This document shows, piece after piece, positions 31,127 through 46,326 of a stretch of DNA of 64,000 nt. A program made the translations under genes and the position numbers. Position 1 is the stretch's first letter, and every line of letters starts with the position of its first letter. The DNA comes from Saccharothrix carnea (GTDB lineage: Bacteria > Actinomycetota > Actinomycetes > Mycobacteriales > Pseudonocardiaceae): the NCBI RefSeq assembly GCF_003014735.1, contig NZ_PYAX01000006.1, forward strand, positions 310,001 to 374,000, given 5' to 3'. A model generated the notes under the pieces. That model did not search any database. It worked only from the letters and a program-made list of their open reading frames with translations, and was not told the DNA's origin.

Positions 31127-31500
31127 CAGCTCTTCTCCTTCTTCGCGCCGTACCGGCTGCGAGCCTGCTTGCGGTTCTTCACGCCCTGCGTGTCGAGGGA
31201 ACCGCGGATGATCTTGTAGCGGACACCGGGTAGGTCCTTCACACGACCGCCGCGCACGAGCACCATCGAGTGCTCCTGCAGGTTGTGGCCCTCACCGGGG
31301 ATGTAAGCCGTGACCTCGATACCGCTCGTCAGCTTCACGCGGGCGACCTTGCGCAGCGCCGAGTTCGGCTTCTTGGGCGTGGTCGTGTAGACGCGGGTGC
31401 ACACACCGCGCCGCTGCGGGCTGCCCTTGAGCGCCGCGGTCTTCTGCTTGGCGACCTTGTCCTGCCGGCCCTTGCGGACCAGCTGCTGGATCGTTGGCAT
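31126..31500 (-). CDS. rpsL: 30S ribosomal protein uS12
   Basis: uS12 sits at the decoding centre. The 124-residue protein ([20 protein letters not shown]) has the invariant [13 protein letters not shown] and [12 protein letters not shown] loops. Lys43 and Lys88, the positions where high-level streptomycin resistance arises in other bacteria, are both wild type, so a streptomycin-sensitive ribosome is predicted at this gene. It heads the str operon behind a strong promoter. Confidence 0.98.
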   Translation of the reverse strand: MPTIQQLVRKGRQDKVAKQKTAALKGSPQRRGVCTRVYTTTPKKPNSALRKVARVKLTSGIEVTAYIPGEGHNLQEHSMVLVRGGRVKDLPGVRYKIIRGSLDTQGVKNRKQARSRYGAKKEKS

Positions 31501-32012
31501 ACGCCGGCTGCTTCTTCCCTTTACGTGCCCGCCGCGTGGGCGACGAGCCCTGTTTACTTGGTCCCTCTCTGCACCCGAGGTCGGGCGTGTCGCCGCTCTC
31601 GGCAGTGCCGAAAGTGCGTACACAGCGGCCCCAGGTCCGCAGGCGACATCCCAGGATGCCCCTACGCGTGGAGGTCACCGCGGCCGGCTTTCCAGCACCA
31701 CTGGCGCGTAGGCACGCGGAGCGGCCCGACATGGGTCGGGCACGAGTACCAAAGATACCCCGCCTGGTTCCCACGGGTCAAAACGGATCCGCTACCGCGC
31801 CTGATCGGGCGGACGACGCGCCGTGCGCCCGTCCACTGCGGGCGTGACGTGTGACGGTCGTCGCAGCCGCTCGCCCGGCGACTCGCAGTCATCAGAACAC
31901 GGATCGGCGCGACGCGCAGGTGGAGGCGGCCGCCACTTCACTCGAACGAGTGGTGTGAGGTGTCCGGCGACGACGTGCCCGGGCAGTGCCCGACGCCGGT
32001 CACACTGGTCGG
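31501..32012. other. Non-coding gap upstream of rpsL and the phosphotransferase gene
   Basis: This is a 512-base divergent spacer. It contains the rpsL promoter (31752-31781), a 7-bp dyad GCCCGAC-ATGG-GTCGGGC at 31724-31741 in the leader, and about 245 bases of rpsL leader. Short open frames on the plus strand here lack ribosome sites and normal codon pattern. I see no gene. Confidence 0.6.
31752..31781 (-). promoter_or_regulatory. Promoter of the str operon (rpsL)
   Basis: On the minus strand TTGACC (31776-31781) and TATCTT (31752-31757) are 18 bases apart, close to the housekeeping consensus and in an AT-richer pocket. It predicts a start near 31745 and an rpsL leader of about 245 bases with one small hairpin. 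Confidence 0.75.
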
Positions 32013-32882
32013 GTGAACTCCGATCTCATCGCGGGCATGGCGGCGCTGGTGGCCGCCGACGCCTCGCCCGAGGTGCTCGCGGTGCGTGGCGACGTCGTGG
32101 TGGTCCGGGTCGCGGACGTGGTGCTCAAGGCCCACGAACGCGGCTCGGACCTCGACGTCCTCACCGCGCGGCTCCGGTTGGCCGCCGACCCGCGGCTGGG
32201 CGAGCTGCTGCTCGCACCCCGGTCGGTACCGGCGGTGGTGCTCGGGCGGGTCGTGACGGCGTGGCCGATGGGCACGCCGGTGCCGCAGAGCGAGCCCGAG
32301 GACCTGCCGATGGAGGCCGCCGGGCGGATGCTGGCCGCGTTGCACCGGTTCACCGCGGCGGACTTCGCGCCACCAGTGCCCCTGGCCGGCGCCGTGCCCC
32401 GGATGCGGCGGGCGGTGCGCGACCTGGCGCTGGACACGCCCGCGGCGGACCTGGTGCGGCGGGCGTTCGCGACGTTGCCGGCGTTCGAGGAGGGCGGCAC
32501 CACGCTCATCCACGGCGACTGGCACCTCGGCCAGCTGGTGTGGCGGGACGGGTTCCGGCTGATCGACGTGGACGACCTGGGTGTCGGCGACCCGGCGTGG
32601 GACCTGGCGCGGCCGGCGGCGCTGCACGCGGCGGGCGTGCTGGACCCCGACGCTTGGGGACGGCTGCTCGGGGCGTACCTGGACGCGGGTGGCGCGGGCG
32701 TGCCGCGGGACGACCCGTGGTCGGTGTTGGACGCGCCCGCGCGCGCTCTGGTCGTGCAGATGGCGGCGCGTGCCCTTTCCGCTGCGGAGCGCGACGGAAC
32801 GGAGTTGAACGACGCCCAGGAAGCGCTGATCGAGGCATGTGCCCGGATCGTGTCGACACACGAACCCATTCGGCGCGGCTAA
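32013..32882 (+). CDS. Aminoglycoside phosphotransferase-fold (APH) family protein
   Basis: This 289-residue protein has a kinase-like APH fold. The catalytic-loop motif HGDWHLGQL (Asp in HGD) is followed by LIDVDDLGVGDPAWDLA, which supplies the metal-binding Asp residues. The usual Asn of the HGDxHxxN pattern is replaced by Gln. Substrates of such orphan APH proteins are usually unknown and need not be antibiotics. GTG at 32013 was chosen because the upstream part of the frame lacks coding character. It is divergent from rpsL. Resistance function is not implied. Confidence 0.82.
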   Translation: MNSDLIAGMAALVAADASPEVLAVRGDVVVVRVADVVLKAHERGSDLDVLTARLRLAADPRLGELLLAPRSVPAVVLGRVVTAWPMGTPVPQSEPEDLPMEAAGRMLAALHRFTAADFAPPVPLAGAVPRMRRAVRDLALDTPAADLVRRAFATLPAFEEGGTTLIHGDWHLGQLVWRDGFRLIDVDDLGVGDPAWDLARPAALHAAGVLDPDAWGRLLGAYLDAGGAGVPRDDPWSVLDAPARALVVQMAARALSAAERDGTELNDAQEALIEACARIVSTHEPIRRG

Positions 32883-32920
32883 TATCGAATCCATCGCGTC
32901 AAGAGCAGGAGGCTCACACG

Positions 32921-33217
32921 ATGCAGTGTCCCAAGTGTCATGCGAACATGCGCACCTTCGACCGCATGGGCGTGCACATCGAGCAGTGTGATGGCTGCCG
33001 CGGGGTCTTCCTCGACTACGGCGAGCTCGAGGCCATCACCCGGCTCGAGCAGCAGATGGCCACTCCGCCGCCCCCGCCGCCCGTCGCGCCGCAGCCTGCC
33101 CAGGTGCACTACGTCCAGCAGCCGGTGCAGCCGGGCTGGGGTGCCGCGCCGGGTTACGGCGGCCACTACGGGCACCGGAAGCACCGCGGTCTGGGTGGGT
33201 TGTTCTTCTCGTCCTGA
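32921..33217 (+). CDS. TFIIB-type zinc-ribbon protein
   Basis: This 98-residue protein has an N-terminal zinc ribbon (Cys3-x2-Cys6 and Cys23-x2-Cys26) followed by RGVFLDYGELEAI, the standard zf-TFIIB family signature. The C-terminal half is proline-, tyrosine- and glycine-rich and ends GHRKHRGLGGLFFSS. AGGAGG lies eight bases before the ATG. The function of this bacterial family is unknown; nucleic-acid or protein binding is possible. A hairpin terminator follows. Confidence 0.88.
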   Translation: MQCPKCHANMRTFDRMGVHIEQCDGCRGVFLDYGELEAITRLEQQMATPPPPPPVAPQPAQVHYVQQPVQPGWGAAPGYGGHYGHRKHRGLGGLFFSS

Positions 33218-33228
33218 TCTTCGGGCCG

Positions 33229-33257
33229 GTGGCCCCGCGCCCTCGGTGCGGGGCCAC
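33229..33257 (+). terminator. Hairpin terminator after the zinc-ribbon gene
   Basis: A perfect 10-bp inverted repeat (GTGGCCCCGC / GCGGGGCCAC) with a nine-base loop lies 12 bases after the stop codon. The following sequence TGTTGCC has only a weak U content. Confidence 0.65.
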
Positions 33258-33313
33258 TGTTGCCACTACTGAAAAACAGGGTGATACTCGGTAGTGACCC
33301 GAGGAGGCCCGTC

Positions 33314-33754
33314 ATGTCCGTCGCCACGGAGGCTGCGCAGATCCGCGACCTGTTCGACCAGATCGAGGAGATCGAAGAGGTCGCGTCGAGCTTGTCGGAG
33401 GACGACGAGCGGCGGCGCAAGCTGCGCGGCGTGGTGGCGAAGGCCCTGCGCAAGGCACCGCCGGTGCGGCCGGTGGTGGCCGGTGAGCTGCTGGACCTGA
33501 CCGAGAAGACGGTCAAGGCGTGGGCGCGCGAGGGCGTGCTGGCCATCCACAGCCAGGAGCCCCGGATGTTGTTGGACGCCGTGCGGCTGCACGAGGTGCT
33601 GCACGTCGTGTCGGATTTGAGGCGGGCGGGCAAGAGCCGCGCGTTGCTGGACGAGGTGCACCGGCGGTTGAGCGACGCGGCGCTGCTCGACCGCGACGAC
33701 CTCGCCACCAGCCTGGAGCAGATGCACCGTGGCGAAGGACGCGTAGTTCGCTGA
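33314..33754 (+). CDS. HTH-containing protein, putative antitoxin of a TA-like pair
   Basis: This 146-residue protein has an acidic, helical N-terminus (IRDLFDQIEEIEEVASSLSE) and a MerR/HTH-like segment VAGELLDLTEKTVKAWAREGVLAI near residues 55-78 (cited in part). A helical C-terminal part rich in Arg and Leu follows. GAGGAGG lies six bases before the ATG at 33314. The stop overlaps the apparent CTG start of the next gene. A small DNA-binding protein directly coupled to a RelE-like partner fits an antitoxin, but this is inference from layout, as no named family was recognised. Confidence 0.7.
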   Translation: MSVATEAAQIRDLFDQIEEIEEVASSLSEDDERRRKLRGVVAKALRKAPPVRPVVAGELLDLTEKTVKAWAREGVLAIHSQEPRMLLDAVRLHEVLHVVSDLRRAGKSRALLDEVHRRLSDAALLDRDDLATSLEQMHRGEGRVVR

Positions 33755-34188
33755 TCACCGTCGTCGAAACGCCCGTCGCGGCCTTCCAGGCCGCCGGCCT
33801 GCGCGGTGCGGCCCGAGTCGCCTACGACAGGTTCCTGGACGAACTGGCCCACAGCGGCTGCCTGGCCCTCGGTTACCGCGTGACCGGCCCCGAGCCGCTG
33901 CCCCGGCTCTGCGTGAAGCACCTCCGCGGCACCGACCGCGTCGTCGTCGCCTTCCCCTCGTCGCACACCGCGTGGATCCTGCTCGTCGGCCCGCACGACG
34001 ACGACCCCGGCCGCGACCTCTACGAGACTTTGTACGCCCTGGCCGGCGTCCGCCCGAAGCTGACCGAGAAGCGCACCAAGCCACCGTGCTGCTCCGACGC
34101 CACCCCGCCGCTCGCCGACTCGGACCTGGTGGACGACCTGGTCGCCCGCGCCCGCTCCCTGGCCAAATCCCGCCGCCGCCCCACCTGA
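33751..34188 (+). CDS. Putative RelE/ParE-superfamily toxin-like protein with CTG start
   Basis: The frame is clearly coding from about 33751: LITVVETP, FLDELAHSGCLALGYRVTG, LCVKHLRGTDRVVVAF, AWILLVGPHDDDP, ETLYALAG. This order of strands resembles the compact RelE/ParE fold (core strand with Arg residues, then hydrophobic strand plus GPHDD). No ATG, GTG or TTG lies in frame between 33521 and about 33880. CTG at 33751, overlapping the previous stop as CTGA and preceded by GAAGGA eleven bases upstream, is the best start and gives 145 residues. The basic C-terminal extension is unusual for RelE. Toxin activity is inferred. Confidence 0.55.
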   Translation: MITVVETPVAAFQAAGLRGAARVAYDRFLDELAHSGCLALGYRVTGPEPLPRLCVKHLRGTDRVVVAFPSSHTAWILLVGPHDDDPGRDLYETLYALAGVRPKLTEKRTKPPCCSDATPPLADSDLVDDLVARARSLAKSRRRPT

Positions 34189-34196
34189 ACCCCCGC

Positions 34197-34353
34197 GTGT
34201 CGAACCTCCAGGCCCACCGAGTCGAACGCTCAGGACCCGTGAGTTCAACACTCAGGACGCACCGGCGGGGTCCTGACGACGGCGACCGCGCGTTCTGAGC
34301 GTTGAACTCGGGGGACCTGGGCGTTCGACACGCGGGGCCTGAGCGTTCGACTC
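34197..34353. repeat. Cluster of six 16-bp units, three direct and three inverted
   Basis: The units follow the pattern GWGTYSAACNCTCAGG. Direct copies are at 34197-34212, 34219-34234 and 34241-34256. Inverted copies are at 34294-34309, 34316-34331 and 34338-34353. The copies at 34219 and 34338 are exact reverse complements. The left and right halves could fold on each other. The cluster lies between the toxin-like gene and the rpoC terminator and contains no gene. Confidence 0.85.
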
Positions 34354-34359
34354 GCGCAA

Positions 34360-34394
34360 AAAGGCCCCCGGAGCGGGAGGCTCCGGGGGCCTTT
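34360..34394 (-). terminator. Intrinsic terminator of rpoBC
   Basis: A perfect 15-bp stem (AAAGGCCCCCGGAGC / GCTCCGGGGGCCTTT) with a five-base loop lies 16 bases after the rpoC stop. On the minus strand the stem runs directly into TTTTT, a canonical rho-independent terminator. Confidence 0.93.
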
Positions 34395-34410
34395 CAGCGG
34401 ACTAAGACCG

Positions 34411-38307
<3,897 letters not shown>

Positions 38308-38400
38308 GTCTACTCTCTTCCCCTTTTTGGTTCGGTGCTGCTTGGGGTGCTGGTGGCTGGGTCACCGGGAACGCGGGGCGCTCCCGGTGACCGGCGAGCG

Positions 38401-41883
<3,483 letters not shown>

Positions 41884-42364
41884 GATGCGTCCTTCCAGGG
41901 ACAGGTAGCTGGCTAGTCAGCGGAACTAGCACGGCTGTCAAGGGTGCGGCGATGCCCGGCAATCCAGCTCTCGGCGAAGGGCAAACGGAAAGAGGGCAGC
42001 GCAAAGGAGCAGTCTAGCCACGGACGCGGCAACTGTCGAGAGGCACCTGGAAGGACCTTTCTCGTGCTCACCGACAGAGTGACCCCGCTGACGCTCACAG
42101 TCAAGATGCCACGCGGCGATCACTCCACTGGCGCAAGCGGCGATAACGCGGAGTTACCGCTGTGACCTGCGAAAATACATGGACGTGAGCTGACGTGAAC
42201 CTTTGGCGGGTGTTCCGACCCCGAAGGGAGATGGTGTCGGCTTCGTTCGGTCACCGAAGCAAAATTGTGGTGCAGATCACGTTGTGCGGAGGCGTAAAAC
42301 CAGGTCCGCAGTCCTGAGTGGACGCCCAGGAGGGCCGACCGAGGGCCGACCGGAGGCCGGCGGG
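41884..42364 (-). other. Non-coding gap: rpoB leader and end of the mce operon
   Basis: This 481-base gap lies between the last mce-operon gene and rpoB. It contains a candidate rpoB promoter (42076-42104), leaving a leader of about 190 bases. A CRP/GlxR-like half-match lies at 42266-42281. No credible gene or strong terminator for the mce operon was found in it. Confidence 0.6.
42076..42104 (-). promoter_or_regulatory. Candidate promoter of rpoBC
   Basis: On the minus strand TTGACT (42099-42104) and CACTCT (42076-42081) are 17 bases apart. The -35 is strong and the -10 keeps only the conserved A and final T. It predicts transcription from about 42070 with a leader of about 190 bases before rpoB. 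Confidence 0.45.
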
Positions 42365-43387
42365 TCAGCACTTGGCGGTTTCGGCCGCCTGGTCGCCGCT
42401 CTGGCCGAACATCTCCATGTTGTCGACCTTCCACCGGCCGTCGACCCGCTGCGCGCCGACCCGCATCATCGCGATGCCGCCGCCGCTCTGGTTGTCGGTC
42501 GTGCGGGTGGTGACCTGGTCGAGGAACAGCAGCACGGTGGCCCGGTCGCCGTCGAGCGAGGTCACGCCGCTGGACACGGCCTTCACCGTGACCACGAGCT
42601 TCTGCTCGGGCGCGAGCTCGCGCACCGGGCCGAAGATCGCGTTGTACTGGCACTGCGCCTTGCCGACGAGCAGCTCGTTGGCCGCCTTCTCGGTGGCCGA
42701 GACGTCGGCGAAGTTGTAGGAGAACGCCTTCTCGACCGCCTCGCGGGCCTGGCCGGCGACCTCGGTCGTGCCCGCGCTGTCCACCAGTGCCTGGTTGTAG
42801 CGGATGCCGTCCTCGCGGTGCTGGAACCACACGCCCAGCCCGACCAGCAGGCCGGCCAGCACGACCAGCGCGATCGGCAGCGCGGGGCCCGCGGTGGGGA
42901 GCCTGGTGGAGCGGGCCGGGACGGGGTCGTGCTCGGCGACCCCCTCGGTCACGTCGTCGGCGCCGGGCTTGGCGTGCTTCGGGCCGGGATCGTCCAGCAC
43001 GCTGGGTGCGACGGCCTCGCCGGTGCGCTTGCGGCGGCCGGTCGGCCGGGGTCGTGGCGCGGGTTCGGGGGTCTCGTCCTCGGCCGCGGTGTCCTCGCGC
43101 GGCTCGATCAGGCCCGTGGCGTCGGTCGCGCGCATGACGTCGCGGTCACCGGGCAGGGCGTCGTGGTCCTGGCGGGCGGCGGGTCGGTCGTCGGTCGGCT
43201 CGGCGCCGGCGCCGGTGCCCGGGTCGATCTCAGTGCCGGCCTCGACCTGCGCGTCCTTCACCGGCGAGGTCTCGGCGTCGGCGGGCGCGGTGCCCGGCTC
43301 CGGGCGTTTGCGCAGGCCGGCGACGCGCGGCCGGGTGGTCGGCGTGGTCGGGACGGGGCGGCGGCGGGACGGTGGCACTGACGTCAT
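42365..43387 (-). CDS. Mce-associated membrane protein
   Basis: This 340-residue protein has a long, charged, probably disordered N-terminal cytoplasmic region (about 1-165), one hydrophobic helix (about 170-190) and an extracytoplasmic domain. The C-terminal domain (ALVDSAGTTEVAGQAREAVEKAF, cited in part; ATVLLFLDQVTTR; GRWKVDNMEMFG) has the NTF2-like layout of Mce-associated (Mam/Mas) proteins, which support Mce complex stability. GAGGAG abuts the ATG at 43387 too closely; GTG at 43378 (codon 4) has better spacing and may be the true start. It is the last gene of the mce operon. Confidence 0.85.
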   Translation of the reverse strand: MTSVPPSRRRPVPTTPTTRPRVAGLRKRPEPGTAPADAETSPVKDAQVEAGTEIDPGTGAGAEPTDDRPAARQDHDALPGDRDVMRATDATGLIEPREDTAAEDETPEPAPRPRPTGRRKRTGEAVAPSVLDDPGPKHAKPGADDVTEGVAEHDPVPARSTRLPTAGPALPIALVVLAGLLVGLGVWFQHREDGIRYNQALVDSAGTTEVAGQAREAVEKAFSYNFADVSATEKAANELLVGKAQCQYNAIFGPVRELAPEQKLVVTVKAVSSGVTSLDGDRATVLLFLDQVTTRTTDNQSGGGIAMMRVGAQRVDGRWKVDNMEMFGQSGDQAAETAKC

Positions 43388-43396
43388 CTCCTCGGT

Positions 43397-43924
43397 TCAC
43401 GCGCCGCCGGCCGCGACCGGCCCCAGCGCGCTGAGCTTCCAACCGGCATCGGTGCGGGTCAGGTCCGTCTGGTACCGGTTGACCTTCTTCACCGACTGCC
43501 CGCCCTCCGGCGTCACCGTGGTCTCCACGACGGCGATCAGGTGCGCCTTGCCCGCCCGCGCGTCCAGCTCGGTGACGGCCGCGTCCAGCACCCGGCTCAC
43601 GGTCACCGTCCTGGCGTCCTGGATCTGCTTCTTCCGGCTGTCCCGGCCGCTCTCGATCTCGCCGCGCAGCTCACCGGTGGACGACTCCAGCCACCGGTCG
43701 AGGTCCTCGTCGACCTTCTTGTAGTCGAGGGTGGTGAAGTTCGCGATCCCGACCTGCCCGACCCGCAGCACCTCTTCCCGCTCCCGCGAGAACGTCACCG
43801 AGTCGCTGGACGACGCGCTCCACCACGACACCCCGGCCCACAGCGCGTAGCCGAAGGCCAGCACGGCGAGCGCGACCGCGACCGGCAGGGCCCAGCCCCA
43901 CCGACCCGCACCTCGAACGTCCAT
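43397..43924 (-). CDS. Mce-associated membrane protein
   Basis: This 175-residue protein has one N-terminal membrane helix (about 12-35) and an external domain. The domain has the same order of elements as its downstream neighbour: FTTLDYKKVDEDLDRWLESS, a KAHLIAVVETTV strand, and GWKLSALGPV at the end. It belongs to the Mce-associated protein family. GAGGAGGGGG precedes the ATG. It lies 12 bases after the mceF stop. Confidence 0.87.
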   Translation of the reverse strand: MDVRGAGRWGWALPVAVALAVLAFGYALWAGVSWWSASSSDSVTFSREREEVLRVGQVGIANFTTLDYKKVDEDLDRWLESSTGELRGEIESGRDSRKKQIQDARTVTVSRVLDAAVTELDARAGKAHLIAVVETTVTPEGGQSVKKVNRYQTDLTRTDAGWKLSALGPVAAGGA

Positions 43925-43936
43925 CCGTCCCCCTCC

Positions 43937-45172
43937 TCAGCCCGGCAGACCGAGCAACTGCCCCAGGCTGGTCAGCACCGGCGGCTCGGCGGCGGTCCGG
44001 TCGGCGGCCGGTTCCCGGCCCGGCTGCGACGTCGCGTCACCGGTCGGCGTGGCGACCGGAACCCCACCGTAAGGCGCGTTCTGGGCACCCCGCACGCTGG
44101 TGGCGCTCCCCCGCGCCAGGGCGCAGTAGGCCTGCGTGTTGAGGGCCACCGGCGAGGTGTCGGTGCCCTGGCGGATCGTGGTGGCGTCGTAGCCGACCGT
44201 GCACGGCGGTGGGTCGAACACGTTCAGGGCCAGCCCGAAGTGCGCGCCCGTGCCGTCGCCCTTGGCCACGGTGAACCCGCCGCCGACGACGATCGGGTAC
44301 GTCACCGCGATCTGCTCCAGCCCGTCCAGCCGGGTGACCAGGATGTTCCCCGTGGTCAGCAGGTTGGCCAGCACCACGCCCAGGTTCGGCCCGGTCTCCG
44401 CCAGCAGCGCCGACACCTGCTCGGCGGCCTGCGGCGAGACGCCGATGAGCCGCCGGAGGTCGGTGTCGGAGTTCTTCAGCTGCTCGGCCAGCGACCTCAG
44501 GTCCGCCGAGAACGACCTGATCGCGCCACCCTGCGCGACCTGCGTGTTCAGCACCACCAGCCCGCTGTCGAGCAGCGCCTCGGTCTGCGGCAGGTGGTCC
44601 GTCGCCGCCTGGGTGAACGCCTTGGTGTTGTCCAGCAGCACCTGCAGGTCCGGCCCGGTGCCGTTGAACGCCAGGTCGAGCTCGTCCACCACGGTCCGCA
44701 GCGACTCGGTCGGCACCGACTTGGCGAACGCGTCGAGGTTGGTGAGCAGGTTGTCCACCGGCGGCGGCGTCTTCGTCGCCGAGCGCGGGATGACCGCCCC
44801 GTCCGCCAGGAACGGCCCGTCGTCACCGCGGGGCCGCAGGTCGACGAACTGCTCGCCCACCGCGGACCGGTTGGCGACCACGGCCTCCAGGTCGGCCGGG
44901 ATCGACGGCGCGCTCGGGTCGATGTCGAGGTCGACCTCCAGCCCGTCCGAGGTCAGCCGCATCTGCCCGACCCGGCCCACGGCGACGCCGCGGTAGGTGA
45001 CCTCGGCGTTGGTGAACACGCCGCCGGACTCGGCGAGCTGCATCGTCACCACGTACCCGGACGCGCCGAACACCCGGCCGAGCCCGACGTACCGGGCGCC
45101 GACGTAACTCACGCCGACCAGGGCGATCAGCACGAACGCGCCGATCTGGAGCTTGATCCGACCCGGGATCAC
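43937..45172 (-). CDS. mceF: Mce family protein MceF
   Basis: This is a substrate-binding subunit of the Mce lipid transporter, anchored by one N-terminal helix (about 8-30). The MlaD/Mce domain follows (about 37-115, with GVFTNAEVTYRGVAVGRVG), then a long helical region of the kind that forms the hydrophobic tunnel. The C-terminus is proline/alanine-rich. It is 411 residues long. The GTG start overlaps the mceE stop. As the sixth Mce protein it occupies the MceF position. Confidence 0.92.
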   Translation of the reverse strand: MIPGRIKLQIGAFVLIALVGVSYVGARYVGLGRVFGASGYVVTMQLAESGGVFTNAEVTYRGVAVGRVGQMRLTSDGLEVDLDIDPSAPSIPADLEAVVANRSAVGEQFVDLRPRGDDGPFLADGAVIPRSATKTPPPVDNLLTNLDAFAKSVPTESLRTVVDELDLAFNGTGPDLQVLLDNTKAFTQAATDHLPQTEALLDSGLVVLNTQVAQGGAIRSFSADLRSLAEQLKNSDTDLRRLIGVSPQAAEQVSALLAETGPNLGVVLANLLTTGNILVTRLDGLEQIAVTYPIVVGGGFTVAKGDGTGAHFGLALNVFDPPPCTVGYDATTIRQGTDTSPVALNTQAYCALARGSATSVRGAQNAPYGGVPVATPTGDATSQPGREPAADRTAAEPPVLTSLGQLLGLPG

Positions 45173-46326
45173 CGGCCACCTCCGAGCAGTCCGCCGAGCA
45201 GGTCGCCCAGCCCGGAGTCGCCCGTGACGCCGGGCAGCGGCAGGTTCGGCAGGGGCAGCGGCAGCGACGGCGCGTTGCCGTCGATGCCGGGCAGCCCGGG
45301 CAGGCTCGGCAGCGGCGACTGCCGCGACCTGCCCAGGTTCTCCACGACCGTGCCCAGGTTCAGGTCGAGGTCGGCGTACAGGTTCGTGTAGTCGCCCTTG
45401 ATGGCGTCCACCGCCGAGTCCGGGAACGGGTAGGTCAGCAGCAGCTCGAAGCCGTTGGGCAGGTTGGTGCCCGCCTCGGCGAGCTTGCGCAGCGTCGGCG
45501 CCAGCGCCTTGAGGTCGGCCACGATGTCGTCCTTGGACTTGTTCACCGTGTCCACCGCGACGTCGGACAGCGTGTCCAGCGACTGCAGCAGCGTGACGAG
45601 CTGGGTGCGCTGCTCGCTGAGCACCTTCAGACCCGGCTCCAGCCCGTCCAGCACGCCGGTGATCTGCTCGCGCTGGGCGTTGAGCGTGCCGCCGAGCCGG
45701 TTGAGGCCGTCCAGTGCGCGGGTGATCTCGCCCTTGTGCGCGTCCAGGTCGCCGACCAGCGTGTTCAGGTTGTCCAGCAGCGACCGGATCTGCGGCTCGT
45801 TGCCCTCCAGGGCCGCGTTCAGCTCCCGGCTGATGTCCTGGAGCTGGGCGATGCCACCGCCGTTGAGCAGCATCGACAGCGCGCCGAAGACCTCTTCGAC
45901 CTCGGGGTTGCGGTTGGTCCGCTCGACCGGGATGACCGAGCCGTCCGCCAGCGCGCCCTCGGCACGCCCCTCGGCGGGCCTGGCCAGCTCCACGTACTTC
46001 TCGCCGAGCAGCGCGGACTGGCGCAGCCGGGCCACCGAGTTGCCCGGCAGCCGCACGTCGCCGTTGACCAGCACGGTCACCTCAGCGGTCCAGCCGTCCG
46101 CGCCCAGGTCGATCCGGTCCACCCGGCCGACCGGCACGTCGTTGACCTTCACGCCCGCCTGCGGCACGAGGTCCAGCACGTCCTTGAACTGGACCTTCAC
46201 CTGGTACGGCCGGTCGCCGAGGTCCGCGCCGCCGGGCAGCGGCATGTTGTAGACGCCGTCGAAGCCGCCCGAGCCGCAGCCGGTCAGCACCAACGCGCTC
46301 GCCACGAGCACCGCGACCCGCCTCAC
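45169..46326 (-). CDS. mceE: Mce family lipoprotein MceE
   Basis: GTG at 46326 gives a 385-residue protein with a lipoprotein signal peptide ending in the lipobox LTGC (Cys17). MceE is the lipoprotein member of actinobacterial mce operons, so the position fits. The Mce domain (about 45-120, with VPQAGVKVNDVPVGRVDRI) is followed by a long helical segment and a Leu/Pro/Gly-rich end. It overlaps mceD as GTGA. A longer frame reaching back into mceD is not used. Confidence 0.93.
   Translation of the reverse strand: MRRVAVLVASALVLTGCGSGGFDGVYNMPLPGGADLGDRPYQVKVQFKDVLDLVPQAGVKVNDVPVGRVDRIDLGADGWTAEVTVLVNGDVRLPGNSVARLRQSALLGEKYVELARPAEGRAEGALADGSVIPVERTNRNPEVEEVFGALSMLLNGGGIAQLQDISRELNAALEGNEPQIRSLLDNLNTLVGDLDAHKGEITRALDGLNRLGGTLNAQREQITGVLDGLEPGLKVLSEQRTQLVTLLQSLDTLSDVAVDTVNKSKDDIVADLKALAPTLRKLAEAGTNLPNGFELLLTYPFPDSAVDAIKGDYTNLYADLDLNLGTVVENLGRSRQSPLPSLPGLPGIDGNAPSLPLPLPNLPLPGVTGDSGLGDLLGGLLGGGR

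Noticed and set aside
31494-31847. Plus-strand open frame upstream of rpsL
   Set aside because: No ribosome site, atypical composition, overlaps the rpsL promoter and leader, and the product resembles no protein.
32013-32882. APH-fold gene considered as an aminoglycoside resistance determinant
   Set aside because: The fold is shared by many kinases of unrelated substrates, the conserved Asn is replaced, and no resistance context is present.
33520-33750. Upstream GTG-initiated extension of the toxin-like protein
   Set aside because: The extra 77 residues are the out-of-frame reading of the HTH gene and have shadow-type composition (Arg, Gly, Ala, Pro), so they are not real coding sequence.
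42266-42281. CRP/GlxR-like site TGTGG-N6-TCACG
   Set aside because: Two of ten conserved positions differ, it is about 170 bases upstream of the candidate rpoB promoter and downstream of the mce genes, and such half-matches are expected by chance.
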